Origin: JBOHDX01 sp050700835
GTDB lineage: Bacteria > Actinomycetota > Actinomycetes > Propionibacteriales > Nocardioidaceae
Length of the DNA: 64,000 nt
Direction of reading: 5' to 3'
Assembly (NCBI GenBank): GCA_050700835.1
Contig: JBOHDX010000043.1
Location: 52,543-116,542, forward strand
This document shows, piece after piece, positions 1-7,960 of this stretch. Numbering within the stretch: position 1 is the first letter of the stretch; each line of letters opens with the position of its first letter. Under the pieces are notes generated by a model, which saw only the letters and a list, made by a program, of their open reading frames with translations, searched no databases and was not told the origin of the DNA. The position numbers and the translations under genes were made by a program.

Positions 1-350
1 TGTGCGAGCCGGTGCGGCGCCCCCGACGCGTGGTGCCGGAGGACGACCGCGTCCGCGCCCATGGCCTGCAGGGTGAGCGCGGTGTCTTTCAGGCTCTCCC
101 CCTTGGACAGGCTCGACCCCTTGGCCGAGAAGTTGATCACGTCCGCGGACAACCGCTTGGCAGCCGCCTCGAACGAGATCCGGGTGCGGGTGGAGTCCTC
201 GAAGAAGAGGTTGACGACGGTGCGGCCGCGCAGCGTCGGCAGCTTCTTGATCGGCCGGTCGGCGACGCTACGCATCTCGCCGGCGGTGTCGAGGACGAGG
301 GTCGCGGTCTCGCGATCGAGATCGGCGGCGCTGAGCAGGTGCCGGATCAT
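1..350 (-). CDS. pyrB: Aspartate carbamoyltransferase catalytic subunit (3' end cut off)
   Basis: Condenses carbamoyl phosphate with aspartate, the first committed step of de novo UMP synthesis in the cytosol. Only the first 116 or so codons are inside the window. The visible part has the carbamoyl-phosphate binding signature FFEDSTRTRISFE near residue 50 and the opening MIRHLLSAADLD typical of bacterial PyrB. The ATG at 350 overlaps the TGA of pyrR (ATGA), so the two are almost certainly co-transcribed and translationally coupled, placing pyrB under PyrR control. The C-terminal aspartate-binding domain lies outside the window, so intactness cannot be judged. Confidence 0.95.
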   Translation of the reverse strand, partial: MIRHLLSAADLDRETATLVLDTAGEMRSVADRPIKKLPTLRGRTVVNLFFEDSTRTRISFEAAAKRLSADVINFSAKGSSLSKGESLKDTALTLQAMGADAVVLRHHASGAPHRLA

Positions 351-1000
351 GGGGTCTCCTCGCTGCCCTGGGCTGGTGCCGGGTCAGTGACGATGACGAC
401 CTCGTCGCGACCGTCGAGCTCGGCGACGTTGACGCGGACGTTCTCCGCCAGCGACGTGGGGAGGTTCTTGCCGACGAAGTCGGCCCGGATCGGCAGCTGC
501 CGGTGGCCACGGTCGACCAGCACCGCCAGGCGCACGGCGTGCGGACGGCCCAGGTCGTTGAGCGCGTCCAGCGCGGCCCGGATGGTACGCCCGGAGAACA
601 ACACGTCGTCGACGAGCACCACGGTCATGTCGTCGATCCCGGTGTGCGGGATGTCGGTGTGCTCCAACGCCCGCGCCGGGTGCAGCCGCAGGTCGTCGCG
701 GTAGGGGGTGATGTCGACCGAGCCGCACGGGACCGGCGTGCCCTCGACACGGGAGATGTGGTCCGCGATGCGCTGCGCCAGCGGCACGCCTCGACGGGGG
801 ATGCCGAGCACCAACAGGCCGTCGGAGCCGCGGTTGCGTTCGAGGATCTCGTGCGAGATGCGGACCAGGGCCCGCGCTACGTCGCGCTCGTCGAGCACGG
901 TACGGGTGGGGGCACCACCGGGGTGGGATCGACTGGAGTATGGCCATCCACCGGCCTGGTCGCGATCAGCGGGAAGCTGCGAAGAGTGCGCAGGAGACAC
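347..1000 (-). CDS. pyrR: PyrR bifunctional pyrimidine operon regulator / uracil phosphoribosyltransferase
   Basis: 217 aa RNA-binding regulator of the pyr operon that also has a type I phosphoribosyltransferase fold. The PRPP loop reads VVLVDDVLFSGRTI near residues 126-139, and the N-terminal half contains LGIPRRGVPLA, as in the family. The GTG at 1000 is chosen because a very strong ribosome site (AAGGAGG on the minus strand, 1008-1014) lies 7 nt before it. This gives an N-terminal extension of about 30 residues compared with usual PyrR lengths. It is first in an operon with pyrB (4-base overlap). The ribosome site lies inside a PyrR-type binding loop, so feedback by translational repression is likely. 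Confidence 0.95.
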   Translation of the reverse strand: MSPAHSSQLPADRDQAGGWPYSSRSHPGGAPTRTVLDERDVARALVRISHEILERNRGSDGLLVLGIPRRGVPLAQRIADHISRVEGTPVPCGSVDITPYRDDLRLHPARALEHTDIPHTGIDDMTVVLVDDVLFSGRTIRAALDALNDLGRPHAVRLAVLVDRGHRQLPIRADFVGKNLPTSLAENVRVNVAELDGRDEVVIVTDPAPAQGSEETP

Positions 1001-1005
1001 CGCCC

Positions 1006-1044
1006 GACCTCCTTCTCCGCCTCACGGGACGGCCGCTTAAAGGA
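1006..1044 (-). promoter_or_regulatory. PyrR-binding RNA loop covering the pyrR ribosome site
   Basis: Read on the minus strand, this leader contains CCTTTAA (1037-1043), the loop GTCCCGTGAGGC (1019-1030) and AAGGAGG (1008-1014). CCUU can pair with AAGG to close the stem. The loop resembles the known PyrR target (GUCCAGAGAGGC in Bacillus; recall suggests GUCCCGUGAGGC in actinobacteria). Because the closing strand is the Shine-Dalgarno sequence itself, PyrR-UMP binding would block translation initiation, the mode described for mycobacteria. No terminator-like hairpin is seen, so attenuation of transcription is less likely here. Confidence 0.75.
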
Positions 1045-1121
1045 TGTCTTCGGACCGCACCGTACCAGCGTCCGCGGACACCGGACGCGACGGCCCGCCG
1101 GACCCAACTCCGGGGATCTTG

Positions 1122-1150
1122 TTGACCGCGCCAAGGGTGACGCATAGGGT
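1122..1150 (+). promoter_or_regulatory. Candidate bldD promoter
   Basis: A TTGACC (1122-1127) and a TAGGGT (1145-1150) are separated by exactly 17 bp, a good fit to a principal-sigma promoter. Transcription would start near 1157, about 45 nt before the GTG start of bldD. The downstream part overlaps the BldD-like operator at 1149-1163. Confidence 0.6.
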
Positions 1151-1163
1151 CACTCTGCGTAGT
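1149..1163 (+). promoter_or_regulatory. Candidate BldD operator (autoregulation)
   Basis: GTCACTCTGCGTAGT matches the published BldD consensus nTnACnC(A/T)GnGTnAn at all fixed positions except the last A. It spans the -10 edge and the expected transcription start of bldD, the right place for the known negative autoregulation of BldD. Confidence 0.6.
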
Positions 1164-1200
1164 CGAGCCACGGGCTCGGCCCTGACCTCTCGGAGCCACC

Positions 1201-1680
1201 GTGTCCGCTGAATACGCCAAGGCGCTTGGCGGTCGGCTGCGTTCCATCCGCCAACAGCAGGGATTGTCCCTCCACGGCGTCGAGGAGAAGTCCAAGGGCC
1301 GGTGGAAGGCCGTCGTCGTCGGCTCGTACGAACGCGGCGACCGGGCCGTGACCGTGCAGAAGCTGTCCGAGCTCGCCGAGTTCTACGGCGTTCCGGTCGA
1401 GGAGCTGCTACCCGGTGGATCGTCCTCGGTGGCCGCTGCGCTCGAGACGCCGCCCAAGCTGATCCTCGATCTCGAGGGGCTCCAGCACGTGGACGCGGCG
1501 GAGGCTGCCCCCCTAGCGCGCTACGCCGCGACGATCCAGGCGCAGCGCGGTGACTACAACGGCCGCGTGTTGACGATCCGGCAGGACGACCTGCGTACCC
1601 TCGCGGTCATCTACGAGGAGCAGCCGAGCGTCCTGGCCCACCGCTTCATCTCCTGGGGCGTGCTGCGCCGCATCGACTGA
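1201..1680 (+). CDS. bldD: BldD, c-di-GMP-responsive developmental master regulator
   Basis: 159 aa transcription factor. Residues 1-70 form an Xre-type helix-turn-helix DNA-binding domain (RLRSIRQQQGLSLHGVEEKS). The C-terminal domain carries the bipartite c-di-GMP signature RGD-X8-RQDD at residues 116-118 and 127-130, so it should dimerise around tetrameric c-di-GMP as in Streptomyces. In that genus BldD represses sporulation genes during vegetative growth. The protein ends shortly after SWGVLRRID, a little shorter than the streptomycete homologue. The GTG start is preceded by GGAG at 1194. It is transcribed divergently from pyrR and faces the osmoprotectant transporter. Confidence 0.97.
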   Translation: MSAEYAKALGGRLRSIRQQQGLSLHGVEEKSKGRWKAVVVGSYERGDRAVTVQKLSELAEFYGVPVEELLPGGSSSVAAALETPPKLILDLEGLQHVDAAEAAPLARYAATIQAQRGDYNGRVLTIRQDDLRTLAVIYEEQPSVLAHRFISWGVLRRID

Positions 1681-1697
1681 GCGCCCGCCCGGCGCGG

Positions 1698-2708
1698 TTA
1701 GGACACGAAACCTTCCTGGCGCAACCAGTCACGTGCTACCAGCGCCGGATCGTGACCGGCGATGTCCACCTCGGCGTTGAGCCGCAACATGGTCGCCGTG
1801 GTGATCTTCCTCATCACCGGCGCGAAGATCTGCCGCAGCTCGGGATGCTGCTTCAGCAACGACTCATTGATCACCGGCGCCACGTTGTACAGCGGGAAGT
1901 AGTGCCTGTCGTCCTTGAGCACGGTCAGACCCAGCGCCTTGATCCGCCCGTCGGTGGTGAACACCTCGCCGAAGTTGCAGTCACCCTGGTCCGTAGCGGT
2001 GTAGATGATGCCGGTGTCCAGGATGCTGACCTTGCCGATCTTGTGCAGGCCGTACGCCTTGAGCATCGGCCGGAAACCGTCGGTGCGGTTGGCGAACTCA
2101 CTCTCCACGCAGAACGTCCGCTGGCTAGGGGCCAGTCTGGCGAGGTCTGACAGCTTCGACACGCCGAGCCGCCGGGCGACCTCGTCCGGGGTCGCGAACG
2201 CGTACGTGTTGTTCATCGGCGCGGGGCGCAGCCAGGCGAGGTTGTTCTTGCGGGCGTCCTCGTTGCGCACCGCCCGCCACTGGGGAATGCGGCCCTTGAT
2301 CGGCTTGGCGTGGCCGAGGTAGTCGATCCAAGCGGTCCCGGTGTACTCCAGCTCCACCTGCACGTCGCCGCGCAGCTGGGCCTGCCGGGCGGCGACGCTC
2401 CCGGCGATGCCGGCTTGGTTGGTCACGTCGGCACCGGCGACCTTCAGCAGGATCGCCGCCATGTTGGCCAGGATCAGCTGCTCGGTGAAGTCCTTGCCCC
2501 CGACAGTGATGTGCACGCCCGACAACGAGTCGTAGTGACGCACGGTGCCCGGCCCGGCAGCCGGGATGTAGCCGTTGGCAGACTGCAGCCCGCAGCCGGA
2601 GGCGACCAGGCTCAGGCTGCCCGCCAGCGCGATGAGCGCCACCAGCAGTGCTGCCGGGCGTCTGCCGGGACCGTCTGTCCGGCCGGGTTGGCGCGGGCGG
2701 GTCATCAT
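1698..2708 (-). CDS. opuCC: Osmoprotectant (glycine betaine/choline-type) ABC transporter substrate-binding lipoprotein
   Basis: 336 aa ligand-binding subunit of the importer encoded immediately upstream. The N-terminus has a basic stretch, a hydrophobic core and the lipobox VASGC, with C39 expected to be lipidated and anchored outside the membrane. The mature part begins with ITVGGKDFTEQLILANM, a hallmark of the OpuAC/ProX-like quaternary-amine binding fold. The start at 2708 shares one base with the permease stop (TGATG), so it is the last gene of a coupled four-gene operon. A second in-frame ATG at 2705 is possible. Substrate specificity cannot be read from sequence; glycine betaine, carnitine or choline are all possible. 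Confidence 0.9.
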   Translation of the reverse strand: MMTRPRQPGRTDGPGRRPAALLVALIALAGSLSLVASGCGLQSANGYIPAAGPGTVRHYDSLSGVHITVGGKDFTEQLILANMAAILLKVAGADVTNQAGIAGSVAARQAQLRGDVQVELEYTGTAWIDYLGHAKPIKGRIPQWRAVRNEDARKNNLAWLRPAPMNNTYAFATPDEVARRLGVSKLSDLARLAPSQRTFCVESEFANRTDGFRPMLKAYGLHKIGKVSILDTGIIYTATDQGDCNFGEVFTTDGRIKALGLTVLKDDRHYFPLYNVAPVINESLLKQHPELRQIFAPVMRKITTATMLRLNAEVDIAGHDPALVARDWLRQEGFVS

Positions 2709-3559
2709 CACATTCCTCTCGGCCGGGCCAACGCCTCCACGACGCGTCCGAGCCAGTCGATGAGCAGCGCGAGAGCCGCCACCAGCACGGCGCCGCAGAC
2801 GATCACAGGTTGCTGGTTGAGCTTGATGCCGGTGTTGATCAGCGAGCCCAGCCCTCCCGCACCGGTGAACGCCGCGAGGGTGGCCGTGCCGGTGAGGAGC
2901 ACCAGGGCCAGGCGTACCCCGGCCAGGATGACGGGTACGGCGAGGCGCAGCTCGATCCGGAACAGCACCCCGAGGGCCGACATGCCCATGCCGCGGCCGG
3001 CCTCGACCAGACGTGGGTCCACCTGCTGCAGGCCGACGATGGTGTTGCCCAGCGCCGGCAGGATGCCGTACAACGCGAGCGCGAGGACCGCTGGCAAGAA
3101 GCCACGGCCGATCCACATCGCGGCGAGCACGATCAGGCCGATCGACGGCGCCGCTTGGCCGACGTTGGCGATGCCGACGAACAGGGGGCTGCTGCGCCGC
3201 GCCCACCCGCGGGTCAGGACCACGCCGAGCGGGATCGCGATCGCGACCACGAGGGCGGCCGCCGCCACCGTGAGCTGGATGTGCTGCACCGTCAGGTGCT
3301 GCAGCTCGGTGCGGTTGAGCGAGAACCCCTCCGAGGTGCTGAGGCCGGCGGTCCGGACGTAGAGCGCGACCGCGGCGACGGCGACGAGCACGAACACCGG
3401 CTGGCCGATCCAGCGCCACCAGCCGGTGCGTTCCACGGTCGGCGCCGCCACGGACTCGGGCGCCTGCTCCACCTCGAGCGCGGTGCGTGGGTCCTGCCGA
3501 TCGGCGGTGGCCCCGACCCGATCGTCCCGGGCGGCCGTGCCCGTCGGGGCTGGGCTCAT
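2708..3559 (-). CDS. Osmoprotectant ABC transporter permease (second permease)
   Basis: 283 aa integral membrane subunit of the OpuC/ProW type. After a polar N-terminal extension of about 50 residues come some six hydrophobic segments. The conserved coupling region reads GNTIVGLQQVDPRLVEAGRGMG, shortened here for reference, with the EAGRGMG core contacting the ATPase. Its start overlaps the ATPase stop (ATGA at 3556-3559) and its stop overlaps the binding-protein start. With the other permease at 4772-5416 it should form the heterodimeric membrane channel. Confidence 0.9.
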   Translation of the reverse strand: MSPAPTGTAARDDRVGATADRQDPRTALEVEQAPESVAAPTVERTGWWRWIGQPVFVLVAVAAVALYVRTAGLSTSEGFSLNRTELQHLTVQHIQLTVAAAALVVAIAIPLGVVLTRGWARRSSPLFVGIANVGQAAPSIGLIVLAAMWIGRGFLPAVLALALYGILPALGNTIVGLQQVDPRLVEAGRGMGMSALGVLFRIELRLAVPVILAGVRLALVLLTGTATLAAFTGAGGLGSLINTGIKLNQQPVIVCGAVLVAALALLIDWLGRVVEALARPRGM

Positions 3560-4779
3560 CGGCCCTGCTCCGCACCGGCGGTCTGCAGATCCTGGATCGC
3601 CGCCATGATCGTCTCGACCCGGATGGCTCCTTGGTACGCATCCCGCCGGCCGGTCACCAGGACGACCCCGTGGCTCGACGTGAGCATCGTGTCGAGGGCG
3701 TCGTTCAGGGTCGAGGCGAGGCTGACGACGTCGAGGTTCTCGTCCCTCTTTACGTCCGTCAGCGCTGCCGGGCGAGCCAGGTCGCGCACCGACCTCCAGC
3801 GAAGCGGGCGTTGCCGCTCGTCGAGCACGACGACGTGACCGCGACCGGCCTCGTCGGCACGACGTCGTGCGTCCGCGGGGTCGTCGCCGACGGTCGCGGT
3901 GACGGCGGTGTCCAGCTCGACGTCGCGGACCCGGGCGAGGGTCAGCTGCTTGAGCGCGGCCCCGGCCCCGACGAAGCCCTCGACCGACTCGTCCGCCGGA
4001 TGCGCCAGGATCTCGCCCGGCGTGTCGTACTGAACGATCCGCGAGCCTTGCGCGAGTACGGCGATCCGGTCGCCCAGCTTGACCGCCTCGTCGAAGTCGT
4101 GGGTGACGAACACGATCGTCTTGCGCAGCTCCTCCTGCAGCCGCAGCAGCTCGTCCTGCAGGCGTTGACGGGTGATGGGGTCGACGGCACCGAAGGGCTC
4201 GTCCATCAGCAGGACCGGGGGGTCGGCCGCCAGTGCTCGCGCCACACCGACTCGTTGCTGCTGGCCCCCGGACAGCTCGCGCGGGAATCGCTTGGAGTAC
4301 GCCGCGGCGTCGAGCCCGACCAGGTCGAGCAGCTCGTCCACCCGGTCGCGGATCCGGGCACGGTCCCACTTGAGCATCCGCGGCACCAACGCGATGTTGT
4401 CCGCGACGTTCAGGTGCGGGAACAGGCCACCGGACTGGATGACGTACCCGATGTGCCGGCGCAGCCGGTCCGGGTTGCGGGTGGTGACCTCCTCGCCGTC
4501 GAGCTTGATGCTGCCGCTCGTCGGCTCGATCAGTCGGTTGATCATCTTCATCGTCGTGGTCTTGCCGCACCCTGACGGTCCGACGAGCACGACCATCTGG
4601 CCGGCCGGGATGTGCATCGAGAAGCGCTCGACGGCGGCAGGCTTCTGGCCTGCGTACCGCTTGGTGACGTCCGTCAGGTCGATGTCGACGCCGCTGACGT
4701 CGCCGGTGCCCGTCGACTCGGCGGCCGGAGCCGCGTCGGTGGCGGGATCCACGGTGGCGGTGGAAGCAGTCTCAGACAC
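3556..4779 (-). CDS. opuCA: Osmoprotectant ABC transporter ATP-binding protein with CBS-like tail
   Basis: 407 aa ATPase that powers uptake. Walker A GPSGCGKT is at 67-74, followed by the ABC signature LSGGQQQR and Walker B LLMDEPFGAVD. The roughly 120-residue region after the nucleotide-binding domain looks like the tandem CBS module that in OpuA-type transporters senses ionic strength. The GTG at 4779 is preferred over the longer ATG frame because GTGTCTGA overlaps the stop of the upstream permease by 8 bases and the residues before it do not look conserved. A 30-residue Ala/Thr-rich leader precedes the first strand. Confidence 0.92.
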   Translation of the reverse strand: MSETASTATVDPATDAAPAAESTGTGDVSGVDIDLTDVTKRYAGQKPAAVERFSMHIPAGQMVVLVGPSGCGKTTTMKMINRLIEPTSGSIKLDGEEVTTRNPDRLRRHIGYVIQSGGLFPHLNVADNIALVPRMLKWDRARIRDRVDELLDLVGLDAAAYSKRFPRELSGGQQQRVGVARALAADPPVLLMDEPFGAVDPITRQRLQDELLRLQEELRKTIVFVTHDFDEAVKLGDRIAVLAQGSRIVQYDTPGEILAHPADESVEGFVGAGAALKQLTLARVRDVELDTAVTATVGDDPADARRRADEAGRGHVVVLDERQRPLRWRSVRDLARPAALTDVKRDENLDVVSLASTLNDALDTMLTSSHGVVLVTGRRDAYQGAIRVETIMAAIQDLQTAGAEQGR

Positions 4780-5416
4780 GGATACCCCTCGAGATGGTGA
4801 GACGACGGACGCCGACGAGCAGGGCGTCCAGGACAAGAGCGAGCACGATCACGCCGAGCGTGCCCACGAGCACGGAGTTGACGGCGTTGGCACCGCCGAT
4901 GCGGGCGAGGCCGGAGAAGATGAACCCGCCGAGGCCTGGACCGGACACGAACGCCGCGATCGCCCCGATCCCCATGAGCATCTGACCGGAGACCCGGACT
5001 CCGGTGAGGATGACCGGCCACGCCAGCGGGATCTCGATGCGGCGCAGCGTCTGCAGCCGGCTCATGCCCATCCCGCGCGCTGCATCCACCAGCGCGGGGT
5101 CGACACCGGCCAGGCCGACGACCGCGTTGCGCAGGATCGGCAGCACCCCGTAGAAGACGAGCGCCACGACGGGCGGGTAGACGCCGGTCCCCATCACCGC
5201 GATCAGGAAGCCGAGCAGGGCGAACGACGGGAGGGTCAGGCCGACCGCGCTGGTGGCGGTGGCGAGTGCGGCCGCGCGGCTGCGATAGACGAGGGCCGCC
5301 AGAACAATGCCGATGACAGTGGCGAGGATCAGCGACTGCACGACCATGGAGAAGTGCTGATAGCCCTCGAAGACGATGATTTCACGACGGTCCTGGATGA
5401 ACGACCACAGACTCAA
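4772..5416 (-). CDS. Osmoprotectant ABC transporter permease (first gene of the operon)
   Basis: 214 aa permease of the OpuCB/OpuCD type with five or six membrane spans and the coupling motif DAARGMGMSRLQTLRRIE. The only plausible start is TTG at 5416; GGAG lies 5 nt before it. It opens the operon permease-ATPase-permease-binding protein. The neighbouring chromosome order in related actinobacteria runs directly from nusB to bldD, so the whole transporter looks inserted there (inference from remembered synteny). Confidence 0.9.
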   Translation of the reverse strand: MSLWSFIQDRREIIVFEGYQHFSMVVQSLILATVIGIVLAALVYRSRAAALATATSAVGLTLPSFALLGFLIAVMGTGVYPPVVALVFYGVLPILRNAVVGLAGVDPALVDAARGMGMSRLQTLRRIEIPLAWPVILTGVRVSGQMLMGIGAIAAFVSGPGLGGFIFSGLARIGGANAVNSVLVGTLGVIVLALVLDALLVGVRRLTISRGIRV

Positions 5417-5468
5417 ACCGGCTCCTGCTCCGTCGACAGTGGGCGGACGCCGCGGTTCTGGTCACATA

Positions 5469-5480
5469 GTTCTCGAGAAC
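5469..5480. promoter_or_regulatory. 12-bp palindrome upstream of the osmoprotectant operon
   Basis: GTTCTCGAGAAC is a perfect palindrome 53 bp upstream of the operon start. On the minus strand it sits between a TTGCCT-like and a TATGTG-like hexamer 18 bp apart, where a repressor would block RNA polymerase. The regulator is unknown. Confidence 0.4.
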
Positions 5481-5566
5481 GACGCCAGGCAAATTCGCCC
5501 TACGTTCCTATCGAAACCGACGGAGGATCGCAAACCGGGATGAGCGGAATCCGGCTCGGACGACGG

Positions 5567-5977
5567 TCAACCCGCAAGTGACGGCTTGCGTTCGATCAGC
5601 CGGCCCAGCAGGCCGTTGACGAACGCCGGTGACTCCTCCGTCGACAACTCCTGGACGAGGCCGACAGCCTCGCTGACGGCAACCCCGTCGGGTACGTCGT
5701 CGGCGTACAGGATCTCGAAGGCGCCGATGCGCAGGACGTTGCGGTCGACTGCCGGCATGCGCTCCAACGACCAGCCCACGGAGTACTCCCCGAGCAGCGC
5801 ATCGATGCGTTCCCGGTTGGTGACCACGCCCTCCACCAGCCGCACCGTGTAATCGTTGACCGGCGGGTCGGCGAGCGCGACGCGTTCGGGCAGGGTGCCG
5901 TCGAGCCCGAGACCGCGCATCTCGCCCTCATACAGGATGTCAAGGGCTCGCTTGCGCGCCTTGCCGCGGGCAGACAT
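5567..5977 (-). CDS. nusB: Transcription antitermination protein NusB
   Basis: 136 aa all-helical RNA-binding factor that acts with NusE (S10) in rRNA antitermination. It opens with SARGKARKRALDILYEGEMRG and contains the conserved core PAVDRNVLRIGAFEIL and the tail PAFVNGLLGRL. The length is normal. The start ATG shares a base with the efp stop (TGATG), the usual efp-nusB pair in actinobacteria. Confidence 0.97.
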   Translation of the reverse strand: MSARGKARKRALDILYEGEMRGLGLDGTLPERVALADPPVNDYTVRLVEGVVTNRERIDALLGEYSVGWSLERMPAVDRNVLRIGAFEILYADDVPDGVAVSEAVGLVQELSTEESPAFVNGLLGRLIERKPSLAG

Positions 5978-6540
5978 CAGCCGCTGACACGTCCCAGGTA
6001 GCTGCCGTCACGGGTGTCGACCTTGACCGTCTCGCCGGTGGTGATGAACAGCGGCACCTGGATCTCGTAGCCGGTCTCCAGCTTCGCCGGCTTGGTGCCG
6101 CCGGTGGAGCGGTCGCCCTGCAGCCCCGGCTCGGTGTAGTCCACCTTCAGCTCCACCGACGCGGGCAGCTCGATGTAGAGCGGGGTGCCGTCGTGCACCG
6201 CGACCGTCGCGTCTTGGTTGTCCAGCAGGAAGTGAGCCGCCTCACCGACCGTGTCACGGGACAAGTTCGTCTGGTCGAAGGTCTCGGTGTCCATGAACAC
6301 GTAGGAGTCGCCGTCGTGGTAGAGGTACTGCATCTGCCGCTTGTCGACGTTGGCGGTGTCGACCTTGACGTCGGCATTGAACGTCTTGTCGACCACCTTG
6401 CCCGACATGACGTTCTTCAGCTTGGTACGCACGACGGCGCCGCCCTTGCCCGGCTTGTGGTGCTGGAACCACACGACGGACCACAGCTGTCCGTCGAGAT
6501 TGAGAACCATGCCGTTCTTGAGGTCGTTCGTGGTGGCCAT
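5977..6540 (-). CDS. efp: Translation elongation factor P
   Basis: 187 aa, the normal length, with three beta-barrel domains. It binds ribosomes stalled at polyproline and helps peptide-bond formation. The functional loop reads HHKPGKGGAVV with K32 at the tip. Actinobacterial EF-P is described as working without lysine modification and often has a PGKGP loop; here the last residue is Gly. No lysine-modifying enzyme is seen nearby. Stop overlaps nusB by one base; the peptidase gene upstream ends 47 bp away. Confidence 0.97.
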   Translation of the reverse strand: MATTNDLKNGMVLNLDGQLWSVVWFQHHKPGKGGAVVRTKLKNVMSGKVVDKTFNADVKVDTANVDKRQMQYLYHDGDSYVFMDTETFDQTNLSRDTVGEAAHFLLDNQDATVAVHDGTPLYIELPASVELKVDYTEPGLQGDRSTGGTKPAKLETGYEIQVPLFITTGETVKVDTRDGSYLGRVSG

Positions 6541-6587
6541 GTCCGGGCTCGTGTCCTTTGCGTGGGCGGGTCGAGGTTGCCTCAGCG

Positions 6588-7676
6588 TCAGCCGACGACG
6601 CGCAGCTGCTTGCTCGCGGTGGTGAGGATGTTCGGACCGTCCGCGGTGACGACGAGGGTGTCCTCGATGCGAACCCCACCCCGGCCGGGCAGGTAGACCC
6701 CCGGCTCGATGGTGATCGTGGTCCGGTCGGCCAGTGTACCGGTGGTCTTCGCACCCAGGAACGGGTCCTCGTGGATCTCCAGACCGACCCCGTGGCCGAG
6801 TCCGTGCACGAACTTGTCGGCGACGCCCGCCTGCTCCAGGGACGCGACCACGGCCGCGTCGACGTCCTTGGTGGCGGTGCCGACGACGGCGTGGTCGACG
6901 CCGATCGCCTGTGCCGCCTCGACCGCCGCGTAGATCTCCGCCTGCCACTGCGCCGGCTCTCGGGCCACCACGAACGTGCGGGTGCAGTCGGCGTGGTAGC
7001 CCATGACCCTCGCCCCGAAGTCGATCTTGAGCAGGTCGCCGCGGGCCACCTCTCGGTCCGTCGGCTGGTGGTGGGGTACCGAGCTGTGCGGGCCGGAGGC
7101 CATGATCGTGTCGAACCCGATCGCCTCCGCGCCGAGCTCGAGCATCGCGGACTCCAGCTGCCGGGCCAGCGAACGTTCGGTGCGCCCGACCAGCTCGGAG
7201 TCCAGCAGCTGCTCCAACGCCTGCGAGGAGATCGCACATGCCGAGCGCAGCGCGTCGACCTCGGGGTCGTCCTTGATCGTCCGCAGCGCCTCAACGGCGC
7301 GCGCCAGCGGAGCCAGCTGCCAGCTGCCCGCGGTCTCCGACAGCTGTTGGTACGAGTCGTAGGACACCTTGTCGGTCTCCAGCCCGAGCCGTCCGGCGTC
7401 GTGGGCGTCGACCGCGGTGGTGACCAGCGCCTGCGCGCAGCTGCCCTTGACCAGCACGGGCTCGAGGCCGGTCTCGACTGCGCCCTGCTCGATGTAGCGC
7501 CCGTCGGTGGCGAACACCGGGTCGCCGTCGGCGCGTACCAGCAAGGCGCCGTTGGATCCGGTGAATCCGCACAGGTAGCGGACGTTGACCAGGTCGGTGA
7601 CGACGGCCCCATCGAGTCCGCGATCGGTCAGCAGCTCGATCAGGCGGCGGCGGCGGTCGACGTACGACATCGTCAT
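6588..7676 (-). CDS. pepP: M24 family Xaa-Pro aminopeptidase/dipeptidase
   Basis: Metallopeptidase of about 362 aa with a creatinase N-terminal domain and a pita-bread catalytic domain. Metal ligands are visible in order: the two Asp of DFGARVMGYHADCTRTF, the His of HGLGHGVGLEIHED, the Glu of TIEPGVY and the Glu of RIEDT. It removes or cleaves residues next to proline and belongs to the cytosolic efp neighbourhood in many actinobacteria. The start is uncertain: ATG at 7676 or 7670, both weakly supported by ribosome sites. Whether it acts as PepP (aminopeptidase) or PepQ (dipeptidase) cannot be decided. Confidence 0.92.
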   Translation of the reverse strand: MTMSYVDRRRRLIELLTDRGLDGAVVTDLVNVRYLCGFTGSNGALLVRADGDPVFATDGRYIEQGAVETGLEPVLVKGSCAQALVTTAVDAHDAGRLGLETDKVSYDSYQQLSETAGSWQLAPLARAVEALRTIKDDPEVDALRSACAISSQALEQLLDSELVGRTERSLARQLESAMLELGAEAIGFDTIMASGPHSSVPHHQPTDREVARGDLLKIDFGARVMGYHADCTRTFVVAREPAQWQAEIYAAVEAAQAIGVDHAVVGTATKDVDAAVVASLEQAGVADKFVHGLGHGVGLEIHEDPFLGAKTTGTLADRTTITIEPGVYLPGRGGVRIEDTLVVTADGPNILTTASKQLRVVG

Positions 7677-7759
7677 GCGCACAGCCTGTCCCGGCGCTCC
7701 GGCGGCGGGCAACCCGGGGTCGGGTACCCGGAGTGCCGGGTGCCCGGTGGCTGGTGCCC

Positions 7760-7938
7760 CCGCGCTTCACACGCCGCACGTACCGCCGAATCGGGTGTCA
7801 GTCACCCGAGCCGCGCTTCACACGCTGCCCGTACCGCCGAATCGGGCAATTCGGGCGTCTAGCGGTACCGCCGGCGTGTGAAGCCGGACCCGGGGCACCG
7901 GTGCCCCGGTGCCCCGGGCGTGTGAAGCCGACCCGGGG
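7760..7938. repeat. Intergenic direct and inverted repeat cluster between aroB and pepP
   Basis: Two 36-bp copies (7760-7795 and 7811-7846) differ at only two positions; both hold GCTTCACACG and TACCGCCGAATCGGG. Two further copies of GCGTGTGAAGCC with a CCCGGGG tail (7874-7895 and 7918-7938) are in the opposite orientation. The segment 7764-7786 can pair with 7862-7884 with 20 of 23 positions matching. The block lies downstream of aroB on the minus strand and could end its transcript. The rest of 7677-7960 shows no gene. Confidence 0.7.
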
Positions 7939-7960
7939 CGGAGCGCGCGGCTGTCGACCC

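Noticed and set aside
2310..3838. Long plus-strand open frames opposite the osmoprotectant genes
   Set aside because: High-GC shadow frames; the minus-strand frames contain complete transporter motifs.
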